A DNA stretch of 64,000 nucleotides from Geodermatophilus tzadiensis. GTDB taxonomy: Bacteria > Actinomycetota > Actinomycetes > Mycobacteriales > Geodermatophilaceae. The position numbers and the translations under genes are program-made. The DNA is taken from the NCBI RefSeq assembly GCF_003002915.1, contig NZ_PVTG01000015.1:1-64000 (forward strand), in the 5' to 3' direction. Position 1 is the stretch's first letter; each line of letters opens with the position of its first letter. The notes under the pieces were generated by a model, which was not told the origin of the DNA, ran no database searches, and saw only the letters and a program-made list of their open reading frames with translations. This document shows positions 22,272-31,667 of this stretch, in pieces.

Positions 22272-23123
22272 TCAGAACAGGACGCTGGCGTAGCAGCCGA
22301 CCTCGGTGAAGCCGACCCGCCGGTACACCGCCCGGGCGGGGGCGTTGTAGTCGTTGACGTAGAGGCTGACCACCGGCGCGATCGCCGTCCGGGCGTACTC
22401 GACGACGGCGGCCATGCCGGCGGCGCCGAGGCCGCGGCCGCGCAGCGCCGGGGCGACCCACACGCCCTGCACCTGGCAGGCCGCCCGCGACACCGCGCCG
22501 ATCTCGGCCTTGAACAGCACCTGGCCGTCCTCGATCCAGGCCAGCGACTGACCCGCGCGCACGAGGTCCTCGACGCGGGCCCGGTAGCCCGCGCCGCCGT
22601 CGACCCGCAGCGGGCTGACGCCGACCTCCTCGGTGAACATGGCCACCGCGGCCGGCAGCAGCACGTCGACCTCGGCGGGCCGGACCGGGCGCACCCGCGG
22701 CTCGGGCGCCACCGCCGGCGGGCCCTCGACGGCCAGGAGCGGCTGCCGGGGCCGGTGGTCGCGCGCCGGGCCCCACGTGGGCTCGAGCAGCTCCCACAGC
22801 GGCTCGACCGCGGCGGCGGGCCCGACGATGGTCGAGCAGCGCCGGCCGCCCCGGCGGGCGCGCTCGGCGAAGGCGGTGGCCGCGGCCCGCTCGGCGCCGG
22901 GGACGGCGAACGGGATGAGGTTGGCGCCGGCCAGGCAGATCGCGTCGAGGGAGCGGCCGCCGCCGATGCCCCACAGCGGGGCGCCCAGCGCCGCCGGCGC
23001 GGTGCCGGCGACCTCCACCCGCCCGGCGATCACGCAGGCCCCGACCGGGTCGAGCGCCAGGAGCCGGCGGACGGCCGGCTCGTCGGTCTCGTCGAGGACG
23101 CGGGCGGTCGGCGAGCGGAGCAC
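22272..23123 (-). CDS. GNAT acetyltransferase with N-terminal DUF4081
   Basis: A 283-residue protein. The C-terminal GNAT fold shows VQGVWVAPALRGRGLGAAGM, containing the acetyl-CoA loop RGRGLG, and VSLYVNDYNAPARAVYRRVGF. The N-terminal half matches the DUF4081 domain often fused to it. The mycobacterial equivalent lies in the same place between PbpLipo and ispG. The substrate is unknown. The start at GTG 23123, 14 bases after the ispG stop, lacks a clear ribosome binding site, so it could be slightly different. Confidence 0.85.
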   Translation of the reverse strand: MLRSPTARVLDETDEPAVRRLLALDPVGACVIAGRVEVAGTAPAALGAPLWGIGGGRSLDAICLAGANLIPFAVPGAERAAATAFAERARRGGRRCSTIVGPAAAVEPLWELLEPTWGPARDHRPRQPLLAVEGPPAVAPEPRVRPVRPAEVDVLLPAAVAMFTEEVGVSPLRVDGGAGYRARVEDLVRAGQSLAWIEDGQVLFKAEIGAVSRAACQVQGVWVAPALRGRGLGAAGMAAVVEYARTAIAPVVSLYVNDYNAPARAVYRRVGFTEVGCYASVLF

Positions 23124-23137
23124 GGGGACGGGGCGGG

Positions 23138-24301
23138 TCAGCCGACGGTGACGACGGGCGGGCCGGAGGCGACGCCGTCGTCGTCGACCTGCTCGCCGGC
23201 GATGCGCATGGCCTCCTCGATGAGGGTCTCCACGATCTGCGACTCGGGGACGGTCTTGACCACCTCGCCCTTGACGAAGATCTGGCCCTTGCCGTTGCCG
23301 GAGGCCACCCCGAGGTCGGCCTCGCGGGCCTCGCCGGGACCGTTGACGACGCAGCCCATCACCGCCACGCGCAGCGGGACCTCCATGCCCTCGAGCCCGG
23401 CGGTCACCTCGTCGGCCAGCTTGTAGACGTCGACCTGCGCGCGCCCGCACGAGGGGCAGCTGACGATCTCCAGGCCGCGCTGGCGCAGGTTGAGCGACTC
23501 GAGGATCTGGTTGCCGACCTTGACCTCCTCGGCCGGCGGCGCCGAGAGCGAGACGCGGATGGTGTCGCCGATGCCCTGGGACAGCAGCGCGCCGAAGGCG
23601 ACGGCGGACTTGATGGTGCCCTGGAAGGCCGGGCCGGCCTCGGTGACGCCGAGGTGCAGCGGGTAGTCGCACTGCGCGGCGAGCAGCTCGTAGGCGCGCA
23701 CCATGACCACCGGGTCGTTGTGCTTGACCGAGATCTTGATGTCGCGGAAGTCGTGCTCCTCGAACAGCGAGCACTCCCACAGCGCCGACTCCACCAGCGC
23801 CTCGGGGGTGGCCTTGCCGTACTTGGCGAGCAGCCGCTTGTCCAGCGACCCGGCGTTGACGCCGATGCGGATCGGGATGCCGGCGCCCTTCGCCGCCTTC
23901 GCGATCTCGCCGACCTTGTCGTCGAACTTCTTGATGTTGCCCGGGTTGACCCGGACCGCGGCGCAGCCGGCGTCGATCGCGGCGAACACGTAGCGGGGCT
24001 GGAAGTGAATGTCGGCGATGACCGGGATCTGCGACTTCCGGGCGATGACCGGCAGCGCCTCGGCGTCGTCGGTGTCGGGGACGGCGACCCGCACGATCTG
24101 GCAGCCCGAGGCGGTCAGCTCGGCGATCTGCTGCAGCGTCGCGTTGACGTCGGCGGTCTTGGTCGTCGTCATCGACTGCACGCTGACCGGGAAGTCGCTG
24201 CCGACGCCGACGTCGCCGACCATGAGCTGGCGGGTCTTGCGGCGCGGGGCGAGGACGGGCGGGGGCAGCGCGGGCATGCCGAGACCGACGGAGGTGGCCA
24301 T
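23138..24301 (-). CDS. ispG: 4-hydroxy-3-methylbut-2-enyl diphosphate synthase (GcpE)
   Basis: Iron-sulfur enzyme converting MEcPP to HMBPP in the MEP isoprenoid pathway. The 387-residue protein has [17 protein letters not shown] near the start, a TIM-barrel half, and the [4Fe-4S] ligands in [10 protein letters not shown] and [10 protein letters not shown]. The ATG at 24301 is preceded by GATACT seven bases away, which looks like a leaderless -10. rseP-dxr lie upstream beyond one plus-strand gene, so two MEP genes sit within 5 kb. Confidence 0.96.
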   Translation of the reverse strand: MATSVGLGMPALPPPVLAPRRKTRQLMVGDVGVGSDFPVSVQSMTTTKTADVNATLQQIAELTASGCQIVRVAVPDTDDAEALPVIARKSQIPVIADIHFQPRYVFAAIDAGCAAVRVNPGNIKKFDDKVGEIAKAAKGAGIPIRIGVNAGSLDKRLLAKYGKATPEALVESALWECSLFEEHDFRDIKISVKHNDPVVMVRAYELLAAQCDYPLHLGVTEAGPAFQGTIKSAVAFGALLSQGIGDTIRVSLSAPPAEEVKVGNQILESLNLRQRGLEIVSCPSCGRAQVDVYKLADEVTAGLEGMEVPLRVAVMGCVVNGPGEAREADLGVASGNGKGQIFVKGEVVKTVPESQIVETLIEEAMRIAGEQVDDDGVASGPPVVTVG

Positions 24302-24308
24302 GCCCCCG

Positions 24309-24314
24309 AGTATC
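24309..24314 (-). promoter_or_regulatory. Candidate -10 of a leaderless ispG promoter
   Basis: GATACT ends 7 bases before the ispG ATG on the minus strand, so transcription would start at or next to the start codon. No -35 is apparent, and the CGGGGGC between could instead act as a weak ribosome binding site. Confidence 0.4.
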
Positions 24315-24406
24315 CCCGTTCCGCGCAGGTCGGTGCTGCTGTCACGGGAGTGACGCCCGCCCCGCTCCGCCGGGCGCGGCGCCGCGGGGGCCCGCGCACC
24401 CCGCCC

Positions 24407-24412
24407 TACGGT
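24407..24412 (+). promoter_or_regulatory. Candidate -10 of a leaderless promoter
   Basis: TACGGT lies 8 bases before the ATG at 24421, and no purine-rich ribosome binding site is visible in between. Confidence 0.45.
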
Positions 24413-24420
24413 CCCGCGCC

Positions 24421-25791
24421 ATGACCATCGACCCCCTCGGCGGGAACGTCGCGGCCACCGCCGGGATCGTCGTGCTGCTCCTCCTCGTGCTGTTCGCGCT
24501 GGCGGGCAGCCCGCTGGGCCGCCTCGTGGGCATCCACCCCGACGCGCCGTTCCTCATCAACCCGACCGGGGTCCGCGCGACCAGCCTGGTGGTGGCCTAC
24601 CCCGCCGCGCTGGTCGCCGTCTGGGGGCTGACGCACGGTCTGGTCGCCCCGCTGGTCGAGACGACGGCCCTGCCGGTGCAGGCCGGCTTCGCCGCCGCCG
24701 GTGGGGTGCTGGTGCTGACCGGCGCCCGGTTCGCCCGGTACACGACCTTCCTGCTGGGCGGCCGGACCGCGGTGGAGGGGCAGCTGTCCCCCGACGAGGT
24801 CGTCGCCGCGGACCCGGTCGGCGACGACGTCGACCTCGCGCACGCCCTGCAGGCGGCGCGGAGCGGCCAGTGGCAGCAGCCGGCGGCCCTGCTGGGGGCC
24901 ACCGCTGACGACGACGTCCGCTACGAGCGCACCTGGGTGCTGGCCCAGGAGTCGGTGCACGACGGGCAGTGGGTCGAGGAGTGGTACGCGGCCCGTCCGG
25001 CCGACCCGCTGGTGCACACCGTCCGCGCCGAGCTGGCGCTGCAGCGGGCCTGGGCCGCGCGCGGCGCCGCCTACGCCGACCAGACCGGCGAGCAGCAGGC
25101 GCGCGCCTTCCTCACCGGTCTCGACCAGGCCGAGCGGCTGGCCCGGCGGGCCGCCGAGCTGGCGCCGGCGGATCCCACGCCGTGGGCGACGCTGGTGCAG
25201 ATGGCGCGGGGCCAGGAGGTGCCGCAGGAGGAGTTCGAGCGGCGGGTGCAGGAGCTCGTCGAACGCGCCCCGCACCACGTCCAGGGCTCCCTCGCCGTCC
25301 TGCAGACGCTGTGCGCCAAGTGGATGGGCTCGACGGAGCTGATGTTCGACGTCGCCCGCGAGCTGGCCGCCGAGGCGCCCGGGGGGTCCGCGGTCTGCCT
25401 GCTGCCGGTGGTGGCGCACGTCGAGCACCACCTGCACCTGGAGACCGGCCGCGGCGGCCCGGCTGCGGCGGCGCGGCACATGACCTCGGGCGCGACCCGC
25501 ACCGAGCTGCGTGCCTGCGTCGCGCGGTGGCTGGCCGGACCGGACGGCGCCCCGCAGCCGGGCGCACGGGCGTCCGCGCACAACGTCGTGGCCTACGCGT
25601 TTTGGCTCGCCGACGACGCCGACGGCGCCCGCCCCCACCTGGCGGCGATCGGCCGCGCCCTCTCCGAGTTCCCGTGGGCCTACAGCGGGGAGCCCGGCGA
25701 GGTGCTCGGGGTCGCCCGCCGCTGGGCCGGGCTGCCGGTCGTGGCCCCGGCCGGCCGGCCGGCGGAGCCCGAGCCGTTCAGCGCAGCGTGA
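24421..25791 (+). CDS. Membrane-anchored TPR-like protein of unknown function
   Basis: A 456-residue protein with hydrophobic helices at about 10-30, 50-75 and 82-100, then a long soluble helical region with repeat-like pairs ([21 protein letters not shown] and onwards) typical of tetratricopeptide folds. I recognise no catalytic motif. It interrupts the ispG-rseP-dxr group on the opposite strand, and its 3' end overlaps the rseP 3' end by 14 bases. It may scaffold a membrane complex, but that is only a guess from the fold. Confidence 0.75.
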   Translation: MTIDPLGGNVAATAGIVVLLLLVLFALAGSPLGRLVGIHPDAPFLINPTGVRATSLVVAYPAALVAVWGLTHGLVAPLVETTALPVQAGFAAAGGVLVLTGARFARYTTFLLGGRTAVEGQLSPDEVVAADPVGDDVDLAHALQAARSGQWQQPAALLGATADDDVRYERTWVLAQESVHDGQWVEEWYAARPADPLVHTVRAELALQRAWAARGAAYADQTGEQQARAFLTGLDQAERLARRAAELAPADPTPWATLVQMARGQEVPQEEFERRVQELVERAPHHVQGSLAVLQTLCAKWMGSTELMFDVARELAAEAPGGSAVCLLPVVAHVEHHLHLETGRGGPAAAARHMTSGATRTELRACVARWLAGPDGAPQPGARASAHNVVAYAFWLADDADGARPHLAAIGRALSEFPWAYSGEPGEVLGVARRWAGLPVVAPAGRPAEPEPFSAA

Positions 25792-27166
25792 TCGGGTTGA
25801 CCACGTCGGCGACCAGCAGCAGCCCCGACAGCGCGATGAACAGGCCGGCCACGACGTAGGCCACCGGCATCAGCCGGGCGATGTCGAACGGCCCGGGGTC
25901 GGGGCGGCCGCGCCAGCGGGCGACCACCGCGCGCGCCTTCTCGTACAGCGCGCCGGCCACGTGCCCGCCGTCGAGCGGGTAGATCGGCAGCAGGTTGAAC
26001 AGGAACAGCACCAGGTTGACGCTGGCCAGCAGGCTGAGGAAGAAGCTCAGCTTCTCCGCGCCGCTGAACTCCTGGATGGCGAAGACCTCGCCGGAGATGC
26101 GACCCACGCCGACGACGCCGATCGGGCCGTCGGCGTCGCGCTCCTCGCCGAGGAAGGCGGCGCGGAACAGCTGTGGGATGCGCTCGGGGATCTCGACCAG
26201 CCGCTGCACCGACTGCGAGACGACCATCCCGAAGTAGCCCGGCAGGGCGGACGGGGACTGGCGGGCGAAGCCGAACACCGGGCCGACACCGAGGTATCCG
26301 GCGGTCATCGTGCCCTCGCCGTCGTCGGTGGCGACGACGTTCTCGATCGGCGTGACGGTCAGCTCGCGGCGCTGCCCGTCGCGCTCGACGGTGAGTTCGA
26401 GCGGCTCGTTCGCCGAGCCCCGGATGGCCTGCTGCACCGTCGTCCAGCTGTCGTAGGCCGTGGGGTCGAGCGACCGCCCGTCGACGGCCACGATGGTGTC
26501 GCCGGGGCGCAGCCCGGCCTCCGCGGCGGGGCTGGCCACGGGGGCCGCGCACCCGGGGGTGCCCTGCTCGCAGACCTGGCCGGCGTCGGCGCCGGCGGCG
26601 ACGATCGGGATGTCGCAGACGTCGCGGTCCTGCTCCTCGGCGAGCTGGATGCTCTCGGCGCCGGCCGGGACCACGCACGCGGGTACGGAGCCGACCTGGG
26701 TGGTGATGACGTTGGTGCCGATGGCGGTCAGCGTGATCGCGAAGAACACGAGCGCGAGCACCAGGTTGTGGAACGGCCCGGCGAACATGACGATGACGCG
26801 CTGCCACCAGGGCTTCCGGTAGAACACCCGGTCGCCGTCGCTGGGCCGGACGTCGTCGAGGGCCTGGCCGCGGACCTCGGCGATGAACGAGCGCATGCGG
26901 GTGGCCCGCGTGCTCTCGTTCTCCTCGGCCGGCGGGATCATGCCGACGATGCGGATGTAGCCGCCCAGGGGGATGGCCTTGACGCCGTACTCGGTCTCCC
27001 CCCGCGTCCGGGAGAACAGCGTGGGGCCGAAGCCGACCATGAACTGCGGCACCCGCATGCCGAACTTCCGGGCCCAGAAGAAGTGGCCGAACTCGTGGAA
27101 CCCGATCGAGAACAGCAGCCCGACGAAGAAGGCGGCGATCCCGAGGACGGTCAGGAGCGTGCTCAG
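25778..27166 (-). CDS. rseP: Site-2 metalloprotease RseP/Rip1 (M50)
   Basis: Intramembrane zinc protease that cleaves anti-sigma factors or other membrane proteins. The first 40 residues hold the catalytic HEFGH at 25-29 in helix 1; a PDZ domain follows ([17 protein letters not shown]), then the second-metal-ligand motif [13 protein letters not shown]. These N-terminal residues lie upstream of the first ATG (27058). The only fitting start is CTG at 27166, six bases after GGAGG and overlapping the dxr stop as CTGA. That gives 462 residues. The order rseP-dxr matches mycobacteria. Confidence 0.9.
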   Translation of the reverse strand: MSTLLTVLGIAAFFVGLLFSIGFHEFGHFFWARKFGMRVPQFMVGFGPTLFSRTRGETEYGVKAIPLGGYIRIVGMIPPAEENESTRATRMRSFIAEVRGQALDDVRPSDGDRVFYRKPWWQRVIVMFAGPFHNLVLALVFFAITLTAIGTNVITTQVGSVPACVVPAGAESIQLAEEQDRDVCDIPIVAAGADAGQVCEQGTPGCAAPVASPAAEAGLRPGDTIVAVDGRSLDPTAYDSWTTVQQAIRGSANEPLELTVERDGQRRELTVTPIENVVATDDGEGTMTAGYLGVGPVFGFARQSPSALPGYFGMVVSQSVQRLVEIPERIPQLFRAAFLGEERDADGPIGVVGVGRISGEVFAIQEFSGAEKLSFFLSLLASVNLVLFLFNLLPIYPLDGGHVAGALYEKARAVVARWRGRPDPGPFDIARLMPVAYVVAGLFIALSGLLLVADVVNPITLR

Positions 27167-28365
27167 CTCGGTCCTCCGGCCAGGGCGGCGCGGGCGTGCT
27201 GCCGGGCCCAGCGCTCAGCGGCCAGCACGTCGTCCACGCAGGTGGGTGCGCCGAGGTCCGGCGCGTCGTCGAGGGTACGCGCGACCAGTCCCACGACGTC
27301 CGGGAAGCGCAGCCGGCTGGCGAGGAAGGCGGCGACCGCCTCCTCGTTGGCGGCGTTGAACAGCGCCGGGACGACGCCGCCGGCCTCCCCCGCCGCGCGG
27401 GCCAGCCGGACGGCGGGGAACGCCTCGTCGTCCAGCGGCGCGAACTCCCAGGTGCTCGCCGTCGACCAGTCCAGCGCCGGCTGCACGTGCGGCAGCCGGT
27501 CGGGCCAGGCCAGGGCGAGTGCGATCGGCAGCCGCATGTCCGGCGGGCTGGCCTGGGCGATGGTGGCGCCGTCGGCGAAGGTCACCATCGAGTGCACGAT
27601 CGACTGCGGGTGCACGACGACGTCGATGTCGTCGTAGGGGACGCCGAAGAGCAGGTGCGCCTCGATGAGCTCGAGGCCCTTGTTGACCAGGGTCGCGGAG
27701 TTGACGGTCACCACCGGGCCCATGTCCCAGGTGGGGTGGGCGAGCGCCTGCTCCGGCGTCACGTCGGCGAGCTCGGCGGCGTCGCGGCCGCGGAACGGGC
27801 CACCGCTGGCGGTGAGCACGAGCCGGGCCACCTCCCCGCGCGCGCCGCCGCGCAGGCACTGGGCCAGCGCGGAGTGCTCGGAGTCGACCGGCACCAGCTG
27901 ACCGGGCGCCGCGGCGGCGAGGACGAGGTCGCCGCCGGCCACCAGCGACTCCTTGTTGGCCAGGGCCACGGTGGTGCCCGCCCGCAGCGCGGACAGAGTC
28001 GGCCCGAGCCCGATGGAGCCGGTGATGCCGTTGAGGACGACGTCGGCCGGGCGGGCGGCCAGCTCCTCGGCCGCGCGGGGGCCGGCGAGGATCTCCGGCA
28101 GCGCGTACTCCCCCTTCGCCCACCCGCGCTGCGACGCGGCGGCGTAGAAGGCCAGCTGCAGGTCCTGGGCCGCCGTCGCCCGGGCCACCGCCACGGTGCG
28201 GACGCCGAGGGCGAGGGCCTGCTCGGCGAGCCGGGCGACGTCGCCACCGCCCGCGGCCAGCGCGGTGATCCGCAGCCGGTCGGGGTTCTGCCCGGCGACG
28301 GCGACCGCCTGCCGGCCGATGGAGCCGGTGGAGCCCAGCAGGGTCACCTCGCGCGGCTCGCTCAT
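27163..28365 (-). CDS. dxr: 1-deoxy-D-xylulose 5-phosphate reductoisomerase
   Basis: Second enzyme of the MEP pathway: isomerises and reduces DXP to MEP with NADPH and a divalent metal. The 400-residue protein has the NADPH loop [11 protein letters not shown] at residues 9-19, [12 protein letters not shown], the metal ligands in [13 protein letters not shown], and [13 protein letters not shown]. The ATG at 28365 has GAGGAT 6 bases upstream. Its stop overlaps the proposed CTG start of rseP. This is the target of fosmidomycin in other bacteria. Confidence 0.96.
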   Translation of the reverse strand: MSEPREVTLLGSTGSIGRQAVAVAGQNPDRLRITALAAGGGDVARLAEQALALGVRTVAVARATAAQDLQLAFYAAASQRGWAKGEYALPEILAGPRAAEELAARPADVVLNGITGSIGLGPTLSALRAGTTVALANKESLVAGGDLVLAAAAPGQLVPVDSEHSALAQCLRGGARGEVARLVLTASGGPFRGRDAAELADVTPEQALAHPTWDMGPVVTVNSATLVNKGLELIEAHLLFGVPYDDIDVVVHPQSIVHSMVTFADGATIAQASPPDMRLPIALALAWPDRLPHVQPALDWSTASTWEFAPLDDEAFPAVRLARAAGEAGGVVPALFNAANEEAVAAFLASRLRFPDVVGLVARTLDDAPDLGAPTCVDDVLAAERWARQHARAALAGGPS

Positions 28366-28520
28366 GCCGCGATCCTCCCCGACCCGGGAGGTGACCTGCG
28401 CCCCACCCGCCCCGCACGCCCCTCGTGTCCCGTGCGCCCCGTCCGGCTACAGCGGGACCTGCGGCTGCCGATGTGCCCGGTGACGGCCCGGGCTCCCGGG
28501 CCACCGACCTGGGAGAGCCC

Positions 28521-29498
28521 GTGCACCGCGTGTCCCCGTTCCGTCTCCGCGCCGCCGCGGCGGTCGCCGCCGGCACCGTCGCCGCCGGCGTGCTGCTGGC
28601 GCCCGCCGCCCTCGCGGCCCCGACGTCGCTGCCCGCCCCGACGCTGTCGCCGAGCACCGTGACCGCCGGGAAGGAGTCGCGGGTCTGGATCTCCGGCTCG
28701 GGCTGCACGGAGGCCCAGGGCCGCCCCGAAGCGTTGGTCGGTGCCTCCATCAACTTCTCCGGAGACTTCGAGGGGAACGGCATGCAGTCATACGACGACG
28801 GGACCTTCACGTTCGACCTGTCCGTGTGGCCCTCGGTGGCCCCCGGCACGTACCAGGTGAAGGCGACCTGCGACCTGTACGACAGCAAGGTCGACTACCC
28901 GGTGGTGACCCTGACCGTGGTGGCGCCGGCCGGCACGGCCACCTCGACGACCGGCGCGGCCCCGACCGGCACCGCGGCCCCGACCACCACCGCTGCCCCC
29001 ACCACGACCACGGCAGCCGCCACCACCCCGGCGACGGGCGCGCTGCGGGGCACGTCGGCCAACACCCGCGGCGTGGCCAGCCCCGACACCGGCGCGGCCA
29101 CGGGCGACACCGCCGCGGTCGGGCAGAAGGTGGTCAAGGTCCTCACCGGCTTCCGGCCCGGCGAGGTCGTCACGGTCACCCTGCACTCCACCCCGCAGAC
29201 GGTGGCCACCGCCACCGCCGACGCCACCGGCACCGTGCGCGTCGAGTTCACCCTGCCCGCCGGCACCCCGGCCGGGGCGCACACCCTCGCTTATGAGGGC
29301 GACCTGGGCACCTACTACCAGGAGGCCTTCACCGTGGCCCCCGCCGGCTCCTCCCCGGCGCTGGCCTACACCGGCGCCAGCGTGGCCGCGCCGGTCGGCA
29401 TCGGCGCCGGCGCCCTGGCCCTCGGCGGCGGCCTGCTCCTGCTCGCCCGCCGCCGGTCCGCGCAGGCGCCGCAGGCCGCGGAGGCCGCGCAGGCCTGA
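28521..29498 (+). CDS. Secreted surface protein with LAxTG-type sorting signal
   Basis: A 325-residue exported protein. A signal peptide (about 1-33, ending AALAAP) leads into two Ig-like/jelly-roll-looking domains separated by an Ala/Thr-rich linker of about 50 residues. The C-terminus has LAYTGAS, then a hydrophobic helix and RRRSAQ, matching the class E sortase pattern LAxTG in high-GC actinobacteria. No sortase gene lies in the window. The GTG at 28521 has GGGAGAG upstream, with a short GC hairpin before it. An adhesin or coat role is possible; the function is unknown. Confidence 0.8.
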   Translation: MHRVSPFRLRAAAAVAAGTVAAGVLLAPAALAAPTSLPAPTLSPSTVTAGKESRVWISGSGCTEAQGRPEALVGASINFSGDFEGNGMQSYDDGTFTFDLSVWPSVAPGTYQVKATCDLYDSKVDYPVVTLTVVAPAGTATSTTGAAPTGTAAPTTTAAPTTTTAAATTPATGALRGTSANTRGVASPDTGAATGDTAAVGQKVVKVLTGFRPGEVVTVTLHSTPQTVATATADATGTVRVEFTLPAGTPAGAHTLAYEGDLGTYYQEAFTVAPAGSSPALAYTGASVAAPVGIGAGALALGGGLLLLARRRSAQAPQAAEAAQA

Positions 29499-29500
29499 GC

Positions 29501-30466
29501 ATGACCGCAGCACCCGACGCCGACGCCGGCCAGGCACCGCCTGGCCGGCGTCGGCGTCGTCCCGGACGGCCCCGCTGGCCGCGGGCGGCCCTCGCCGTCC
29601 TCGTCCTCCTGCTGCTCGCCATCGGCACCGACGCCGCCGTCCTCACCGGCCGGGTCGGCGAGGTCGCCGTCGACCTGTCGGCCGACGACTCCGACGGCCG
29701 CACGTGGGTCCTGGTCGGCCTGGACTCCCGGGCCGCGCTGCCCGACGGCGCCGACGTCGGCGACTTCGGCACGCCCGAGGACGTCCCCGGCAGCCGTGCC
29801 GACGTCGTCGTCGTGGTCCACCGGACCGACGCCGGCACCACGCTGCTGTCGGTCCCCCGCGACGTCGTCGCCGGCACCGGCCGGCTCGCGCTCAGCTGGC
29901 TGGACGGACCGGCCGCCACGGTCGCTGCGCTCTGCGAGCTCGGGATCCCGGCCGACCACCTCGTGACCGTCGACCTCGCCGGCTTCGCCGCGCTGGTCGA
30001 CGCCGTCGGCGGCGTGGAGGTCGACGTGCCGGCGCCGGTCCGCGACCGGCCGGCCGGCCTGCTGGTGGAGCACGCCGGGCGGCGGACCGTCGACGGCGCC
30101 ACCGCCCTGGCCCTCGTCCGCTCCCGCCATCCCGAGCACCGCGTCGCCGGCACGTGGACGCCGGCGCCCGCCGACCCCGACGGGCGCGCGACGACCGCGG
30201 CCGCCGTCCTCACCGGCCTGGTCTCCCAGGTGCGGGGGTCTGCGGCCGTGCCGTGGCGGCTGCAGTCGGTGGCCTGGACGGCGTCGGGCGCCCTCGCCGT
30301 CGACCCCGGCACTTCGGTCCCCGACCTGGTGGACCTGGCGCGGGCCGACGTCGGCACGGTCGAGGTCCTGCCGGCCGGCGACCCGCTCGGCGGCACCCTG
30401 GCCCGCCTGCCCACCGACGCGACCGCCGCCGCCGTCGCCGCGGCCGGGCTGTCCTGCCGGCGCTGA
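29501..30466 (+). CDS. LytR-CpsA-Psr (LCP) family protein
   Basis: Membrane-anchored enzyme family that attaches glycopolymers to peptidoglycan. The 321-residue protein has a basic N-terminus, one hydrophobic helix at about 27-48, and LCP motifs VLVGLDSR, LLSVPRD, FAALVDAVGGVEV and GATALALVRSRHP. The core is recognisable but short, with some catalytic Arg/Asp positions uncertain. The ATG at 29501 lies 2 bases after the surface protein stop, yet the first codons run through a perfect 20-bp inverted repeat, so the true start may be debatable. Pairing with a sortase substrate fits cell-wall assembly. Confidence 0.8.
   Translation: MTAAPDADAGQAPPGRRRRRPGRPRWPRAALAVLVLLLLAIGTDAAVLTGRVGEVAVDLSADDSDGRTWVLVGLDSRAALPDGADVGDFGTPEDVPGSRADVVVVVHRTDAGTTLLSVPRDVVAGTGRLALSWLDGPAATVAALCELGIPADHLVTVDLAGFAALVDAVGGVEVDVPAPVRDRPAGLLVEHAGRRTVDGATALALVRSRHPEHRVAGTWTPAPADPDGRATTAAAVLTGLVSQVRGSAAVPWRLQSVAWTASGALAVDPGTSVPDLVDLARADVGTVEVLPAGDPLGGTLARLPTDATAAAVAAAGLSCRR
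29515..29559 (+). terminator. Perfect 20-bp inverted repeat overlapping the LCP gene start
   Basis: The arms CGACGCCGACGCCGGCCAGG (29515-29534) and its exact complement (29540-29559) flank a 5-base loop. It starts 17 bases after the surface protein stop, where a terminator is expected, but it lies in the first codons of the LCP gene. There is no T-run. Confidence 0.6.
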
Positions 30467-30521
30467 CGACCCGCCCCCACCTCGTCCGGTGGACGGCGGC
30501 CACGGCTGGCAGGATGGGGGC

Positions 30522-30842
30522 GTGAGCGATCAGCACGGCCCCGGGGTCCGCCAGCACAACCCGCTGACCACGCGCGTCAACCAGCCCAACCGCGAGGAGG
30601 GCGTGGTCCGCGCCGGCGAGCACCCGGTCGAGCACGAGCGCCCCGAGGACTGGGGCTGGCACGGCCGCGCCGGCAAGTGGGCGCAGATCGCCGGCTGGCT
30701 GACCGTGCTGGCGATGCTGGCCTACCTGTGGGGCAACCACGAGGGCCGGATGGAGGACCTCTGGCTCATCGGCATCGCCGCCGGACTCGTCGTCATGCTG
30801 CTGTGGGACCTGCGCCGCAAGCGGACCGCCTGGCGCCCCTAG
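30522..30842 (+). CDS. DUF2631 membrane protein
   Basis: A 106-residue protein with a hydrophilic N-terminal half (HERPEDWGWHGRAGKWAQIAG) and two hydrophobic helices, WLTVLAMLAYLW and WLIGIAAGLVVMLLW, ending in Arg/Lys. This matches the actinobacterial DUF2631 family, which lies near rlmN and frr in mycobacteria as well. Function unknown. The GTG at 30522 is preceded by CAGGATGGGGGC, readable either as a leaderless -10 or as a ribosome binding site. Confidence 0.75.
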   Translation: MSDQHGPGVRQHNPLTTRVNQPNREEGVVRAGEHPVEHERPEDWGWHGRAGKWAQIAGWLTVLAMLAYLWGNHEGRMEDLWLIGIAAGLVVMLLWDLRRKRTAWRP

Positions 30843-30932
30843 CGCTCCCCGACCCGACCCGACGACCCGGCTCCCGCGCCCCGCGGGGCCGGGTCGCGCC
30901 GTGTGCGGGGGCGGTCGGCGGGTGCCGGCGCC

Positions 30933-31667
30933 TCAGGTCGCGGTGACGCCGATCGCCGCGCCCACGAGGTAGGTGGCGCCCGCCGCGATCGCGCCGAAGA
31001 GCAGCTGGCGCAGCCCCGCGTACCACCACGGCCGGGGCGTGAACCGCGACGACAGGGCGCCCGCGGCCACCAGGCCCAGGCCACCGCACAGCAGCGCCAC
31101 CCACAGCAGCGACAGCCCGACCAGGTAGGGCAGCAGCGGCAGCGCCGCACCGACCGCGAAGGTCAGGAACGACGAGACCGCCGCCGTCCGCGGCGAGGGC
31201 CTGTCCTCCGGGGACAGGCCGAGCTCGGCGACGACGTGCAGCCGCAGCGCGACCTCCGGGTCGCGGGAGAGCTGGGTGGCGACCTCGCGCGCCAGCCGGT
31301 CCTCGACGCCGCGCACGCGCAGCATCCCCACCAGCTCGGCGAGCTCCTCCTCGGGGTGGCGGTCGAGCTCGCGCCGCTCCCTGGCCACCTCGAGGTCGAG
31401 CTGCTCGTTCTGCGTCTTCACCGAGGTGTACTCGCCCAGCGCCATCGACACGGCGCCCGCGACCAGCCCGGCGACGCCGGTGAGCACGATCGCGCGGGGC
31501 GCCGCTCCCCCGCCGCCGACCCCGGCGACCAGCGCGGTGTTGGTGACCAGCCCGTCCATCGCCCCGAAGACGGCGGCCCGCAGCCACCCGCCCGAGACGT
31601 CGGCGTGGTGGTGCTCGTGCTCCGCGGCGGGCCCGTCCGGCACCTGCTCGTCGGTCTCCGACGTCAC
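30933..31667 (-). CDS. VIT1/CCC1 family transporter
   Basis: A 244-residue membrane protein. [24 protein letters not shown] at the start with the conserved [10 protein letters not shown], then [18 protein letters not shown], and three C-terminal helices are typical of vacuolar iron transporter relatives, which move Fe2+ or Mn2+ in exchange for protons. The loop between helices 2 and 3 is acidic, as needed for metal binding. The GTG at 31667 overlaps the rlmN stop as GTGA. Metal specificity is not visible from sequence. Confidence 0.88.
   Translation of the reverse strand: MTSETDEQVPDGPAAEHEHHHADVSGGWLRAAVFGAMDGLVTNTALVAGVGGGGAAPRAIVLTGVAGLVAGAVSMALGEYTSVKTQNEQLDLEVARERRELDRHPEEELAELVGMLRVRGVEDRLAREVATQLSRDPEVALRLHVVAELGLSPEDRPSPRTAAVSSFLTFAVGAALPLLPYLVGLSLLWVALLCGGLGLVAAGALSSRFTPRPWWYAGLRQLLFGAIAAGATYLVGAAIGVTAT

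Noticed and set aside
28366-28520. c-di-AMP riboswitch before the surface protein
   Set aside because: Only a short GC hairpin is present; the conserved riboswitch core is not seen.
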